Positions 1 to 8,098 of a DNA stretch of 60,364 bases are shown piece after piece; the first letter of the stretch is position 1; every line of letters starts with the position of its first letter. Both the position numbers and the translations under genes were made by a program. Source of the stretch: Arthrobacter sp. H14 (lineage in GTDB: Bacteria; Actinomycetota; Actinomycetes; Actinomycetales; Micrococcaceae); assembly GCF_000520495.1 (NCBI RefSeq), contig NZ_KI914639.1, forward strand, positions 18,534 to 78,897, in the 5' to 3' direction. Under the pieces are notes generated by a model, which worked only from the letters and a program-made list of their open reading frames with translations, did no database searches and was not told the DNA's origin.

Positions 1-2
1 GC

Positions 3-668
3 CTGCCGCAACAGCGGCTGCTCGGCGTCGTCAAGGGAAGTGTCTTTTCCGACGGATTGAAAACCTTAGCGCCGCTGCGCCGGACTTTGGACTGGTATCC
101 CGACGACGTCTGGTGGTGGATCCTGGCCTGCCAGTGGCGCCGGCTGGCGCAGGAGGAACCTTTCGTACAACGCGCGGTGGAAGCGGGCGACGACGTCGGG
201 GCCGCCCTGATTGCCGCGCGCCTGGCCCGCGATTGCATGCGGCTGGCGCTGCTGATCGCGCGCGAGTACGCGCCTTACAGCAAATGGCTGGGAACTGCTT
301 TCTCCCGGTTGGCACATCCTGACGGGCTCGATGTCCACATCGCCGCCGTCGTGAACGAGGACGACGCCACGTCCCGGGAGCGGAATCTCGGCAGGGCGTA
401 CCAGTGCCTGGCGCGGCGGTTCAACGACCTCGACCCCGGCCTCCACCTCGGTACCGGGTTGCGTCCCTTCCACGACCGGCCAGCCCAGGTGCTCGGTGCC
501 GACAGGTTTGCGGACGCGGCGATGGCAATGGTGAACAACCCACTGCTGGCAGGCCTGCCCGCGATAGGAGCTGTGGATCAATGGGTCGACAGCACCGATG
601 TGCTCGCTTCGCCCGAACATTGTGCACAGCTCGGGCAGCACTACAGCGCCCTGGCCGGGCGGGTTTGA
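3..668 (+). CDS. DUF4037 domain protein, 5' truncated by the window edge
   Basis: The frame is open from the first bases of the window, so the N-terminus lies outside it; 221 residues are visible. The stretch around YPDDVWWWILACQWRRL and the later APYSKWLGTAFSRL are what I recall as typical of the C-terminal DUF4037 region found in actinobacterial proteins with a nucleotidyltransferase-like N-terminal part. The function is not established. A TTG at 57 could act as a start, but the reading frame upstream reads like continuous protein, so I treat the gene as partial. It converges on the MiaE-like gene, and a strong hairpin overlaps its stop codon. Confidence 0.75.
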   Translation: MPQQRLLGVVKGSVFSDGLKTLAPLRRTLDWYPDDVWWWILACQWRRLAQEEPFVQRAVEAGDDVGAALIAARLARDCMRLALLIAREYAPYSKWLGTAFSRLAHPDGLDVHIAAVVNEDDATSRERNLGRAYQCLARRFNDLDPGLHLGTGLRPFHDRPAQVLGADRFADAAMAMVNNPLLAGLPAIGAVDQWVDSTDVLASPEHCAQLGQHYSALAGRV

Positions 669-687
669 GTCCAACCCGCCCGGCCAG
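651..687. terminator. Bidirectional hairpin between convergent genes
   Basis: A perfect 15-bp GC-rich inverted repeat (651-665 and 673-687) with a 7-base loop spans the TGA stop of the DUF4037 gene and lies just before the end of the opposite-strand gene. No long T-tract follows, which is common for actinobacterial terminators. Confidence 0.8.
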
Positions 688-699
688 CCGGACGGAAGA

Positions 700-1404
700 T
701 CAGGCGGTCAGGCCGAGCAGGTTCATTCGCCGCGAATGCGCCCGGGTCAGATCCGAAAACAATTTGGACACCCGGTCCGCGCCGGCCGCGTCGGCGTCGT
801 TCGGATCGCCAATCAGCCCTTCCAGAAAGGCCCGTTCAATTCCGATCCGCTGAGCCTGGGTCAGCGCTTCGCCCACCAGCCGCCGACCCCAAAGAGCCAA
901 CCGGGACGGAAGTTTGGGGTGCTCGACCAGGGCCTGCTTCAGCCGGTTCATCAGGACTGTCGACTGGGCCTCGGAAACCTGGACGTCGGCAATGACCTTC
1001 TGCGTCGCCGGGTCCAGGTGCCGGGACAGCGCCCGGTAAAAATCAGCCGATATCGCATCAATGACGTACGCCTTCATGATCGACTCGTACCAGTCGGCAG
1101 GCCGGGTGCGGTCATGAAACGCATCGATGGAGACCACAAATGGCCGCATGGTGTCCTCCACATCGGCTTCCATAGCTTCCAGGCGGGCGGCAATCAGTTC
1201 ATAGTGCAGAAACTCTGAAACAGCCCGCTGCCCGAGCGTCGCCCGGTCGGTCAACGTCGGCGAGAACCGGGCGTCCGAGGAAAGCCGCTCAAACGCGGAC
1301 AGTTCCCCATAGGCCATCACTCCAAGCAGCTCCAGCAGGAAACTACGGTAGCGGCCCGGATCGGCCGTCGGGAACTGTTCCGGAACGGAGGGGGTTGGTT
1401 GCAT
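700..1404 (-). CDS. Ferritin-like fold protein, MiaE-like (MiaE_2 family)
   Basis: This 234-residue protein matches in layout the actinobacterial ferritin-like proteins assigned to the MiaE_2 family, named for distant similarity to the tRNA 2-methylthio-ribosyl-zeatin hydroxylase MiaE. Helical segments carry acidic and histidine residues such as EFLHYELIAARLEAMEADVE near residues 64-83, which could provide a metal site. A tRNA hydroxylase role is inference only. The start is supported by a TAGGCT hexamer ending six bases upstream of the ATG and no ribosome-binding site, so the mRNA is probably leaderless. The gene is divergent from the RNB nuclease and close to the DEAD-box helicase, a context of RNA metabolism. 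Confidence 0.8.
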   Translation of the reverse strand: MQPTPSVPEQFPTADPGRYRSFLLELLGVMAYGELSAFERLSSDARFSPTLTDRATLGQRAVSEFLHYELIAARLEAMEADVEDTMRPFVVSIDAFHDRTRPADWYESIMKAYVIDAISADFYRALSRHLDPATQKVIADVQVSEAQSTVLMNRLKQALVEHPKLPSRLALWGRRLVGEALTQAQRIGIERAFLEGLIGDPNDADAAGADRVSKLFSDLTRAHSRRMNLLGLTA

Positions 1405-1410
1405 GGCTTA

Positions 1411-1416
1411 AGCCTA
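1411..1416 (-). promoter_or_regulatory. -10 element TAGGCT, leaderless start of MiaE-like gene
   Basis: On the minus strand TAGGCT ends exactly 6 bases before the ATG at 1404. No Shine-Dalgarno sequence is present. Confidence 0.6.
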
Positions 1417-1489
1417 CCGGGGAGCAGGACACGTAAGTTTTCGGCAAATTCGATGGGCGTTATCGAAGGCAACGACTAACGTTGATTCC

Positions 1490-2941
1490 GTGCCTTATTC
1501 ACATATTGATTTGACCTCGGCCGCCGACAAGACCAGGGGCGCGGCCCAGGACGAGCTGGCCTGGTCGCTTGCAGATCTACGGGTCGAACTTGAGCTGCCT
1601 GCAGACTTCAGCGACGAGGTGCTAAAACAGGCGAAGGAAGCCGTCAACGCGCACACTATGCCGGAGCCGGACTACACGGAGTTGCCCTTCGTGACGATCG
1701 ACCCGCCCGGATCCACCGACCTGGACCAGGCGGTACTCATCGAGCGCGCCGGGTCCGGTTACAGGGTCTACTACGCCATCGCCGACGTTCCCGCCTTCGT
1801 CCGGCCAGGCAGTGCGCTCGACGTCGAAACCCGCCGCCGCGGCCAGACCATCTACGCTCCGGACAGCCGGATTCCCCTGCATCCCGAGGTAATCGGCGAA
1901 GATGCCGCGTCGCTGCTGCCCAACCAGATCCGCCCGGCCTACGTCTGGGAATTTGACCTCGACGGCGAGGGCCGGCTGACTGCGTCGGCGCTGCAGCGTG
2001 CCAGGATCCAGAGCACGGCCCAGCTGACGTACGAGGAAGTCCAGAAGGATATCGACGCCGGCACAGCGCCGGAATCGTTCAACCTGCTCAAGGAAGTAGG
2101 CAAGGCGCGCATCGCCCTCGAGCGTGCACGCGGCGGCGCCAGCCTGGCGTTGCCCGAGCAGGAAGTCGAACACGACGGACGCCGGTACCTGATCAATGCC
2201 CGTCCGCCGTTCGAGGTGGAGAACTGGAATGCGCAGATTTCGCTGCTGACCGGGATGGCCGCGGCCGAACTGATGCTTCACGGCAACGTCGGCATCCTGC
2301 GCACCATGCCTCCCCCACAAGCTGATGCCGTATCTGAATACCGCCAGCAGACCAAAGCCCTGGGAAATCCTTGGCCGGAAGACATCCCTTATGGGGAGTA
2401 TCTGCGTTCGCTCGACACCTCGGATCCGAAGCAGCTGGCGCTGATGTTTGCCGCCGCCTCGCTGTTCCGCGGCGCCGGTTACACCCCCTTCGACGGCGCC
2501 GCACCCCCGGAGAGTGTCCAGGCCGCCGTCGCCGCCCCCTATGCACACGCCACGGCCCCGTTGCGCCGGCTGGTGGACCGGTTCGTGTTGCCGATCTGCG
2601 AGGCCATCGCGAACAACAAGAAAATTCCGGAATGGGCACGGCAGGCCTTACCGGAGTTGCCGTCGCTGATGGCGTCCTCGGACCAGCTGACGTCGCGGGT
2701 CGAGCGGGAGTCGCTGAACGCGGTTGAGGCAGCGGTCATGAGCAGCTTCGTCGGGGACGTGTTCGACGCCGTCGTCATTTCCACCCGCAACGGCACCTCC
2801 GGAACCATCCAGATCAAGGAACCGCCGGTGACTGCCCGCTGCGAGGGAAAACTGACGACCGGCACGACGATAAGGGCCGAACTCGTCAGCGCAGACATCG
2901 CGAAACGGGAAGTCCTGTTCAAGACGGTCGACGTCGGCTGA
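1490..2941 (+). CDS. RNB-domain ribonuclease (RNase II/R family)
   Basis: A 483-residue 3'-to-5' exoribonuclease-like protein. The RNB catalytic signature lies at about residues 70-81 (IDPPGSTDLDQA). Compared with the family pattern ID-x5-D-x-D-D, D71, D77 and D79 are kept but the last acidic residue is Gln (Q80). The block FVRPGSALDVETRRRGQTIY and the later HATAPLRRLVDRF are also typical of RNB. There is no cold-shock domain pair at the N-terminus, and a short beta-rich C-terminus follows, so it is smaller than E. coli RNase II or R. The start is a GTG with TAACGT seven bases upstream, consistent with a leaderless mRNA. The helicase gene downstream suggests a shared role in RNA decay. Confidence 0.9.
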   Translation: MPYSHIDLTSAADKTRGAAQDELAWSLADLRVELELPADFSDEVLKQAKEAVNAHTMPEPDYTELPFVTIDPPGSTDLDQAVLIERAGSGYRVYYAIADVPAFVRPGSALDVETRRRGQTIYAPDSRIPLHPEVIGEDAASLLPNQIRPAYVWEFDLDGEGRLTASALQRARIQSTAQLTYEEVQKDIDAGTAPESFNLLKEVGKARIALERARGGASLALPEQEVEHDGRRYLINARPPFEVENWNAQISLLTGMAAAELMLHGNVGILRTMPPPQADAVSEYRQQTKALGNPWPEDIPYGEYLRSLDTSDPKQLALMFAAASLFRGAGYTPFDGAAPPESVQAAVAAPYAHATAPLRRLVDRFVLPICEAIANNKKIPEWARQALPELPSLMASSDQLTSRVERESLNAVEAAVMSSFVGDVFDAVVISTRNGTSGTIQIKEPPVTARCEGKLTTGTTIRAELVSADIAKREVLFKTVDVG

Positions 2942-3266
2942 GACCGGCCTGCAAACGATAGTTGCCGGAACAAGGTAGACTGGATGGGTATATGGATGCC
3001 CGGTCGTTTTGAATTGAAGTGAACCCGACCTGCCATACCCAGTGCGGAGCGGTATCAGAACCGGCTCCCGCATTGAACCGCGTACGCGATCTTGAATCTC
3101 TTTCGCTGGTTCCATCGAGACCAGCAAGCAGTTGTAAGCCCGCGATCGGCTTCCACTGGACGCGCCCGTGACTGACGCTCCGTTCCGCCCGCCGGCGACA
3201 ATGCCGCAGGAAACGTAGAGCTGATGCCGCGCCCGGCGCCTGACACGAACTAAGGAAAACTTTTAC
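2942..3266 (+). promoter_or_regulatory. Long untranslated leader region before the DEAD-box helicase
   Basis: This is 325 bases without a convincing gene. It contains a 7-bp inverted repeat, TGGGTAT at 2985-2991 and ATACCCA at 3035-3041, and GC-rich segments able to fold. Just before the helicase start is an A-rich ribosome-binding site (AAGGAAAA, 3252-3259). DEAD-box helicase genes often have long, structured, autoregulated leaders; a leader here is inference. Confidence 0.4.
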
Positions 3267-4952
3267 GTGAGTGAAATGAAAACAGAACACGCTCTAACCG
3301 ATGACAGCGGTTCGGAAATCCTCGAAACCGAGGAATCGCTGAGCACCGACGAAGCACCACACGAAATCCCGGAACAGTCCTTCGCCGACTTCAACGTCCG
3401 CGCCGACATCGTCGAGTCCCTGTCCGACGCCGGAATCACCCACCCGTTCCCCATCCAGGCAATGACGCTGCCCGTCGCCCTTGGCGGCCACGACATCATC
3501 GGCCAAGCCAAGACCGGAACCGGCAAGACACTCGGCTTCGGCATTCCCGTGCTGCAGCGCGTGATCGGACGCAAGGACGAGGGCTTCGACAAGCTGCCGG
3601 CGCCGGGAGCACCGCAGGCGCTCGTCGTCGTACCCACCCGCGAGCTCGCCGTGCAGGTTGCCAACGACCTGCAGACCGCTTCGCGCAAGCGCGATGCCCG
3701 GATCGCCACCATCTACGGCGGACGTGCCTACGAGCCACAGATCGAATCGCTGACCAAGGGCGTCGAGGTCGTCGTCGGAACTCCCGGCCGCCTGATCGAC
3801 CTGTTCAAGCAAAAGCACCTCTCGCTGAAGAACGTCAAGACTGTCGTCCTGGACGAGGCCGACGAGATGCTGGACCTGGGCTTCCTGCCCGACGTCGAAA
3901 CGCTCCTCTCGGGCCTTCCCGAGGTCCGCCAGACGATGCTGTTCTCGGCCACCATGCCCGGCGCCGTCGTCTCTATGGCCCGCCGCTACATGAGCCAGCC
4001 GACCCACATCCGCGCCGCCTCCGCGGACGATGAAGGCCTGACGGTCAAGAACACCCGCCAGGTGATCTACCGCGCGCACTCGCTCGACAAGGATGAGGTC
4101 GTTGCCCGCATCCTGCAGTCCGAAGGCCGCGGCCGGACCATCATCTTCACCAAGACCAAGCGCTCCGCAGCCAAACTGAGCGATGAACTGGTGTCCCGCG
4201 GTTTCGCCGCCGGCGCCATCCACGGCGACCTCGGCCAGGGCGCACGCGAGCAGGCGCTCCGCGCCTTCCGCGGCAACAAAGTTGACGTGCTCGTCGCCAC
4301 CGACGTCGCCGCCCGCGGAATCGACGTCACCGACGTCACGCACGTGATCAACCTGCAGTGCCCCGAGGACGAAAAGACCTACCTGCACCGCGTCGGCCGC
4401 ACCGGCCGCGCCGGCAACAAGGGTATCGCCGTCACCTTCGTGGACTGGGACGACATTCCCCGCTGGGGCCTGATCAATAAGGCTCTTGGACTGGATGTTC
4501 CGGAGCCCGTGGAGACCTACTCGTCCTCGCCGCACCTGTACACCGACCTGGACATTCCCGAAGGAACCAAGGGCCGGCTGCCGAGGAGCAAGCGCACGCA
4601 TGCCGGTCTTGGCGCCGAAGAGGTAGAGGATCTGGGCGAAACCGGCAAGCGTAATGCCTCCGGATCCGGTTCCCGCGGCGAAGACCGCGGACGCTCCGGT
4701 GGAGGACGCAGCTCGGGCGGAGGCCGTGGCTCCCGTGAGGGTCGCGGTTCAGGCGAAGGACGCAGCTCAGGCGAGGGACACAACGGCGGCAGCCGCCGTC
4801 GGCGTTCATCCGGCGGTTCCGGCAGTTCCGCCGAAGGCACCCAGAACAAGAACGACGGCGAGGCCAAGCCCGCCGGAACTCGCCGCAACCGCAGCCGCCG
4901 CCGCACCCGTAATGGTGAGACGGTAGTGCGCAACGAGAACAACGGCAGCTAG
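3267..4952 (+). CDS. DEAD-box ATP-dependent RNA helicase
   Basis: A 561-residue helicase that unwinds RNA duplexes using ATP. The motifs appear in order: the Q-motif (FPIQ near 61-64), Walker A AKTGTGKT (81-88), PTREL, TPGRL, DEAD (196-199), SAT (in LFSATMPG) and HRVGRTGR for motif VI. From about residue 440 the chain becomes a Gly/Ser/Arg-rich tail with RG and RGS repeats, a likely disordered RNA-binding extension as in other actinobacterial RhlE/CsdA-like helicases. The start is GTG, with AAGGAAAA upstream. It follows the RNB nuclease on the same strand across a 325-base leader, and the methyltransferase starts 12 bases after its stop, suggesting cotranscription. Confidence 0.95.
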   Translation: MSEMKTEHALTDDSGSEILETEESLSTDEAPHEIPEQSFADFNVRADIVESLSDAGITHPFPIQAMTLPVALGGHDIIGQAKTGTGKTLGFGIPVLQRVIGRKDEGFDKLPAPGAPQALVVVPTRELAVQVANDLQTASRKRDARIATIYGGRAYEPQIESLTKGVEVVVGTPGRLIDLFKQKHLSLKNVKTVVLDEADEMLDLGFLPDVETLLSGLPEVRQTMLFSATMPGAVVSMARRYMSQPTHIRAASADDEGLTVKNTRQVIYRAHSLDKDEVVARILQSEGRGRTIIFTKTKRSAAKLSDELVSRGFAAGAIHGDLGQGAREQALRAFRGNKVDVLVATDVAARGIDVTDVTHVINLQCPEDEKTYLHRVGRTGRAGNKGIAVTFVDWDDIPRWGLINKALGLDVPEPVETYSSSPHLYTDLDIPEGTKGRLPRSKRTHAGLGAEEVEDLGETGKRNASGSGSRGEDRGRSGGGRSSGGGRGSREGRGSGEGRSSGEGHNGGSRRRRSSGGSGSSAEGTQNKNDGEAKPAGTRRNRSRRRTRNGETVVRNENNGS

Positions 4953-4964
4953 CGCCGCCGGGCG

Positions 4965-5903
4965 ATGAGCGAAACCAGCCAGGATGTAGAGCCCGGCCGC
5001 ACCGACGACGCCGGGCCACGGTTCAACGGCGGATCTTCCGGCAGTGCGTCGTGGCGTCCGGACGGCGGCAACCTTGTCGTCCACGCGGACAATGCCGAGT
5101 ACCTTCCGACCCTTCCGGACGGTGCCTTTACGCTCATCTACATCGATCCGCCCTTCAATACCGGCCGATCCCAGCGCCGTCAGCAAACCACCATGGTGCG
5201 CAGCGAGAACGGTGACCGGATCGGGTTCCAGGGCAGGTCCTATGCCACGGTGAAAGGCACGTTGTCGCACTATGACGACACGTTCGCCGATTACTGGGCT
5301 TTCCTGGAACCGCGGTTGGCGGAGGCCTGGCGGTTGCTCGCGGACGATGGCACCTTGTATCTGCACCTGGATTACCGCGAGGTGCATTACGCCAAGGTCC
5401 TGCTGGACATGCTCTTCGGCCGGGAATGCTTCCTGAACGAAATCATCTGGGCCTACGACTACGGCGCCCGGGCGAAAAGCCGCTGGCCGGCCAAGCACGA
5501 CAACATTCTCGTGTACGTGAAGAACCCGTCGTCGTACCACTTCGACAATGCCGCCGTCGACCGGGAGCCGTATATGGCACCCGGTTTGGTGACGGCGGAG
5601 AAGGCCGCGCGCGGAAAGCTTCCCACGGACGTCTGGTGGCACACCATCGTCTCCCCCACCGGCAAGGAAAAAACCGGCTACGCGACGCAGAAGCCGGAAG
5701 GTTTGCTGCGCCGGATTGTTGCCGCCAGTTCCCGGGAGGACGATTGGGTGCTGGACTTCTTCGCCGGCTCCGGCACCCTCGGTGCCGTCGCGGCGGCTCT
5801 GGGACGCCGGTTTGTTTGCGTCGACCAGAACCCGCAGGCGATCGATGTCATGCGGAAGCGGCTCGGCGGGGTGGCCGACGTCGTCGCCGCTGAGGACGAC
5901 TAA
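4965..5903 (+). CDS. Solitary N6-adenine (or N4-cytosine) DNA methyltransferase, beta class
   Basis: A 312-residue site-specific DNA methyltransferase. The catalytic motif IV DPPF is at 61-64 and the S-adenosylmethionine-binding motif I FAGSGT at 266-271. This order, with motif IV first and motif I near the C-terminus, is that of the beta class. The WAYDYGARAKSRWPAKHDNI segment (162-181) resembles other DPPY/DPPF enzymes. No restriction endonuclease or specificity subunit is nearby, so it is an orphan enzyme, probably regulatory or housekeeping. It begins 12 bases after the helicase and is likely cotranscribed with it. The modified base and recognition site cannot be read from the sequence. 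Confidence 0.9.
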   Translation: MSETSQDVEPGRTDDAGPRFNGGSSGSASWRPDGGNLVVHADNAEYLPTLPDGAFTLIYIDPPFNTGRSQRRQQTTMVRSENGDRIGFQGRSYATVKGTLSHYDDTFADYWAFLEPRLAEAWRLLADDGTLYLHLDYREVHYAKVLLDMLFGRECFLNEIIWAYDYGARAKSRWPAKHDNILVYVKNPSSYHFDNAAVDREPYMAPGLVTAEKAARGKLPTDVWWHTIVSPTGKEKTGYATQKPEGLLRRIVAASSREDDWVLDFFAGSGTLGAVAAALGRRFVCVDQNPQAIDVMRKRLGGVADVVAAEDD

Positions 5904-5905
5904 CG

Positions 5906-6037
5906 CTAAATGATGCTCCGGCCTTCCTTCCGGGATTGCCACCAGTCCTTCATGAAGCCCTTGCAGAGCGTCCACAGGACTCCGGCAACAATCACCGGCC
6001 ACACCAATACGTACAGGGTGAGAAAGAACGTTTCCAT
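5906..6037 (-). CDS. Putative transporter small subunit, 43 residues
   Basis: A short gene directly downstream of the symporter on the same strand. The protein starts METFFLTLYVLVWPVIVAG and ends in a basic tail (WWQSRKEGRSII). It has one membrane helix (about residues 4-24) and an amphipathic basic C-terminus. It matches what I recall of a small family annotated as transporter small subunit, found next to sodium:solute symporters. The ribosome-binding site AGGAG (complement of 6045-6049) sits 7 bases before the ATG and overlaps the end of the symporter gene, so translation is probably coupled. Its likely role is a stabilising or regulatory partner of the symporter. Confidence 0.8.
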   Translation of the reverse strand: METFFLTLYVLVWPVIVAGVLWTLCKGFMKDWWQSRKEGRSII

Positions 6038-6047
6038 AATGTTTCTC

Positions 6048-7739
6048 CTACTTTCCGGCGGTTACAGCTGAACTGTCGAGGTCATCCGGGGACTGGGCAT
6101 CCTCGTCCTGCGGATCGTAATCGCCAACCCGCTGCTTGATCAGGGCGAAGTCGAAGGTCTGCCCGCTCCGTACCGACATGGCGTAGCAGACCACGGTGCT
6201 TACCGCATACGCGACCAGTGATCCGGTCAGCACCGTGTAGTCGTGCAGGAATCCGATCACGAACGGTGCCGATGCCAGAGCCGCTATGGCCCCGATGATC
6301 TTGGCCGGCTTGAGTCCGAAGAACCCGAAGGACATTAGCCCGAGCACGACGCCGATCCCGACCACGGAGATAATGTCGAAGATGATTCCAGTGGCCCCGG
6401 TCATCGGGAACCACGAGAAACGGACCGGGATAAAGACGGCCAAGGCGACAATGACCGACGTCGTAAACGCCTTATTGGTGACCTTCTCCCAGTAGAAGCT
6501 GGCAATCACGGGGAACACCAGTGCACCCCAGAGAGCGCCGACAAAGACCAGCAGGTCCAGAATATCCATATGCCCGCTGGCGAATACCAAGGCCGCGGCT
6601 GTAGCGAGGACCATCGTGATCCGGCCGACCATCAACATGGTCTTCGGGCTGGCCTTCTTGGCAAGGTTCTTGCCGTAAATATCCGCCATCATGATCGACG
6701 ACAGCGCCGCAAGGTCCGAGTCGGCGGTGGAGGACAGTGCGCCCAGTATCATCACGAAGAACAGGCAGAGCAGGACCGGGCCGAGGAATGTCGAAGCCAT
6801 CTGCGGGATCAGGTTGTTGACGTTGCCGCCGACTGGCTCCATCCCCAGATACAGCGCCATCACGCCAAGCATGCCGATACCAATGACCGTGGCGCCGTAG
6901 CCAATGGTGGCCGTCACGAAGGTCTTCTTGATCAAGTCCTCGCGCACTGCGAACAACCGCTGTGCGATCGTCTGGTTACCGATGGCGTAGGCCAGCACCG
7001 CAGCAATGTACGGGGCGCCCTGATTGAGGAATGCGTCGCTCGAGAAGAAGTTCGACTGCTCGGGAGTCAGATTCGAGGCTCCATCACTGAACATGGCCGG
7101 TCCGCCGGCAAAGAAGAACACCACGGGAATGATGACGACGACGGCACCCAGCATCGCGACGACCTGGGCAAAGTCGGTGAGCACCGAGGCGCGGAAGCCG
7201 GACCACAAGGTGTAGAGCAGCACACCGGCGGCAACGACAATTACGCCCTGGGTAAAGCTGTAGGGCGAAAGCAACGAGACCAAAGCGCCGCCGGCGATGA
7301 AATTCGATGTCAGGCTGATGACGCTGCCGACGATGTTGGAACCGGCCAGCATCAACTGGCTTGACCGGCCGTGGCGGGCGTGCATGACCTCTGCCAGCGT
7401 GTGCGCTTTGGGTGCGACCGCGCGGATCCGCTTTCCGAACGGGTAGATAAACAGGATCATCAGGGCTCCCCATAGCCCGTAGTGGATCGGCCCGGAGATG
7501 CCATAGGTGTAGCCGGCCGTCGCAGAGGCATACATGGATGAAGCCCAAATCCAGGTCGCGGTCATGCTGGCGGCGGAAATACCGAATCCAATCTTGTTTC
7601 CCGCCGTCATGTAGCCGTCCGCGTTTTCTTTTTTCCGGCCAATCAAGGTCGACATCAGGAAACTGCCGCCGTAAATGGCGATCAGCAGAAGGACAACCGC
7701 CCATCCGCTCAGTTGATAAAGTCCAGCGTCGTCAGACAC
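6048..7739 (-). CDS. Sodium:solute symporter (SSS family)
   Basis: A 563-residue membrane protein with about 13 hydrophobic segments, typical of the SSS (LeuT-fold) family that includes proline, pantothenate, acetate and urea transporters. The region MTAGNKIGFGISAASMTATW early in the chain and the later AQRLFAVR fit the family. The substrate is unknown; it could be urea or an organic acid. I place the start at the GTG of 7739 because AGGA lies 5 bases upstream, giving a product beginning MSDDAGLYQLSGW. An ATG at 7757 would add six residues, and a longer open frame to 7970 lacks membrane-protein character. The 43-residue partner follows 10 bases downstream. Confidence 0.9.
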   Translation of the reverse strand: MSDDAGLYQLSGWAVVLLLIAIYGGSFLMSTLIGRKKENADGYMTAGNKIGFGISAASMTATWIWASSMYASATAGYTYGISGPIHYGLWGALMILFIYPFGKRIRAVAPKAHTLAEVMHARHGRSSQLMLAGSNIVGSVISLTSNFIAGGALVSLLSPYSFTQGVIVVAAGVLLYTLWSGFRASVLTDFAQVVAMLGAVVVIIPVVFFFAGGPAMFSDGASNLTPEQSNFFSSDAFLNQGAPYIAAVLAYAIGNQTIAQRLFAVREDLIKKTFVTATIGYGATVIGIGMLGVMALYLGMEPVGGNVNNLIPQMASTFLGPVLLCLFFVMILGALSSTADSDLAALSSIMMADIYGKNLAKKASPKTMLMVGRITMVLATAAALVFASGHMDILDLLVFVGALWGALVFPVIASFYWEKVTNKAFTTSVIVALAVFIPVRFSWFPMTGATGIIFDIISVVGIGVVLGLMSFGFFGLKPAKIIGAIAALASAPFVIGFLHDYTVLTGSLVAYAVSTVVCYAMSVRSGQTFDFALIKQRVGDYDPQDEDAQSPDDLDSSAVTAGK

Positions 7740-8098
7740 TTTCTTCCTCTCCGTCATGCCGAGCGGCGCCTGCAACTCGACGTAGTCGCGCCCAGCCTCC
7801 ACCGGGCTGTCCCCCAACCGTTTCCGGGCGCGGAGGATGGGCCCGTTGCCGGGCTCAAAACACGTCGATCCCGCAGACCATGCGATACGCACGTGGTCAT
7901 GCCGCATCCAGCGGTATATCGGCGGGGAGGCTGTGGCCTGCCGACCGCCTATCGAAAGGGTGATATCCACCCGGTGCGGGATCCGGGACGCTGCAGTCTT
8001 CGCCGTTCACCGGCCCGTGCAAAGGGCTGGAACAGTTACTCAGGTCAAGCGTCCCTCAGTGCCTTCAGGCTAGCATGGTTGCGCTGACATGCCGGGGT
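7740..8098 (-). other. Intergenic region upstream of the symporter
   Basis: The frame remains open upstream of the symporter to 7970, but the extra residues show no membrane or conserved features, so I read this as a long 5' leader. The minus strand has TAGCCT near 8068-8073 as a possible -10. I could not match it to a riboswitch class. Confidence 0.3.

Noticed and set aside
3294-4601. 435-residue open frame antisense to the DEAD-box helicase
   Set aside because: It mirrors a clear helicase gene, has no recognisable motif and arises from GC-rich third-position bias.
4806-6002. 398-residue open frame opposite the methyltransferase
   Set aside because: It is antisense to a gene with intact catalytic motifs and has no plausible start or family.
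7740-8098. Riboswitch upstream of the symporter
   Set aside because: I compared it by eye with glycine, guanidine and other known consensus elements and found no match.
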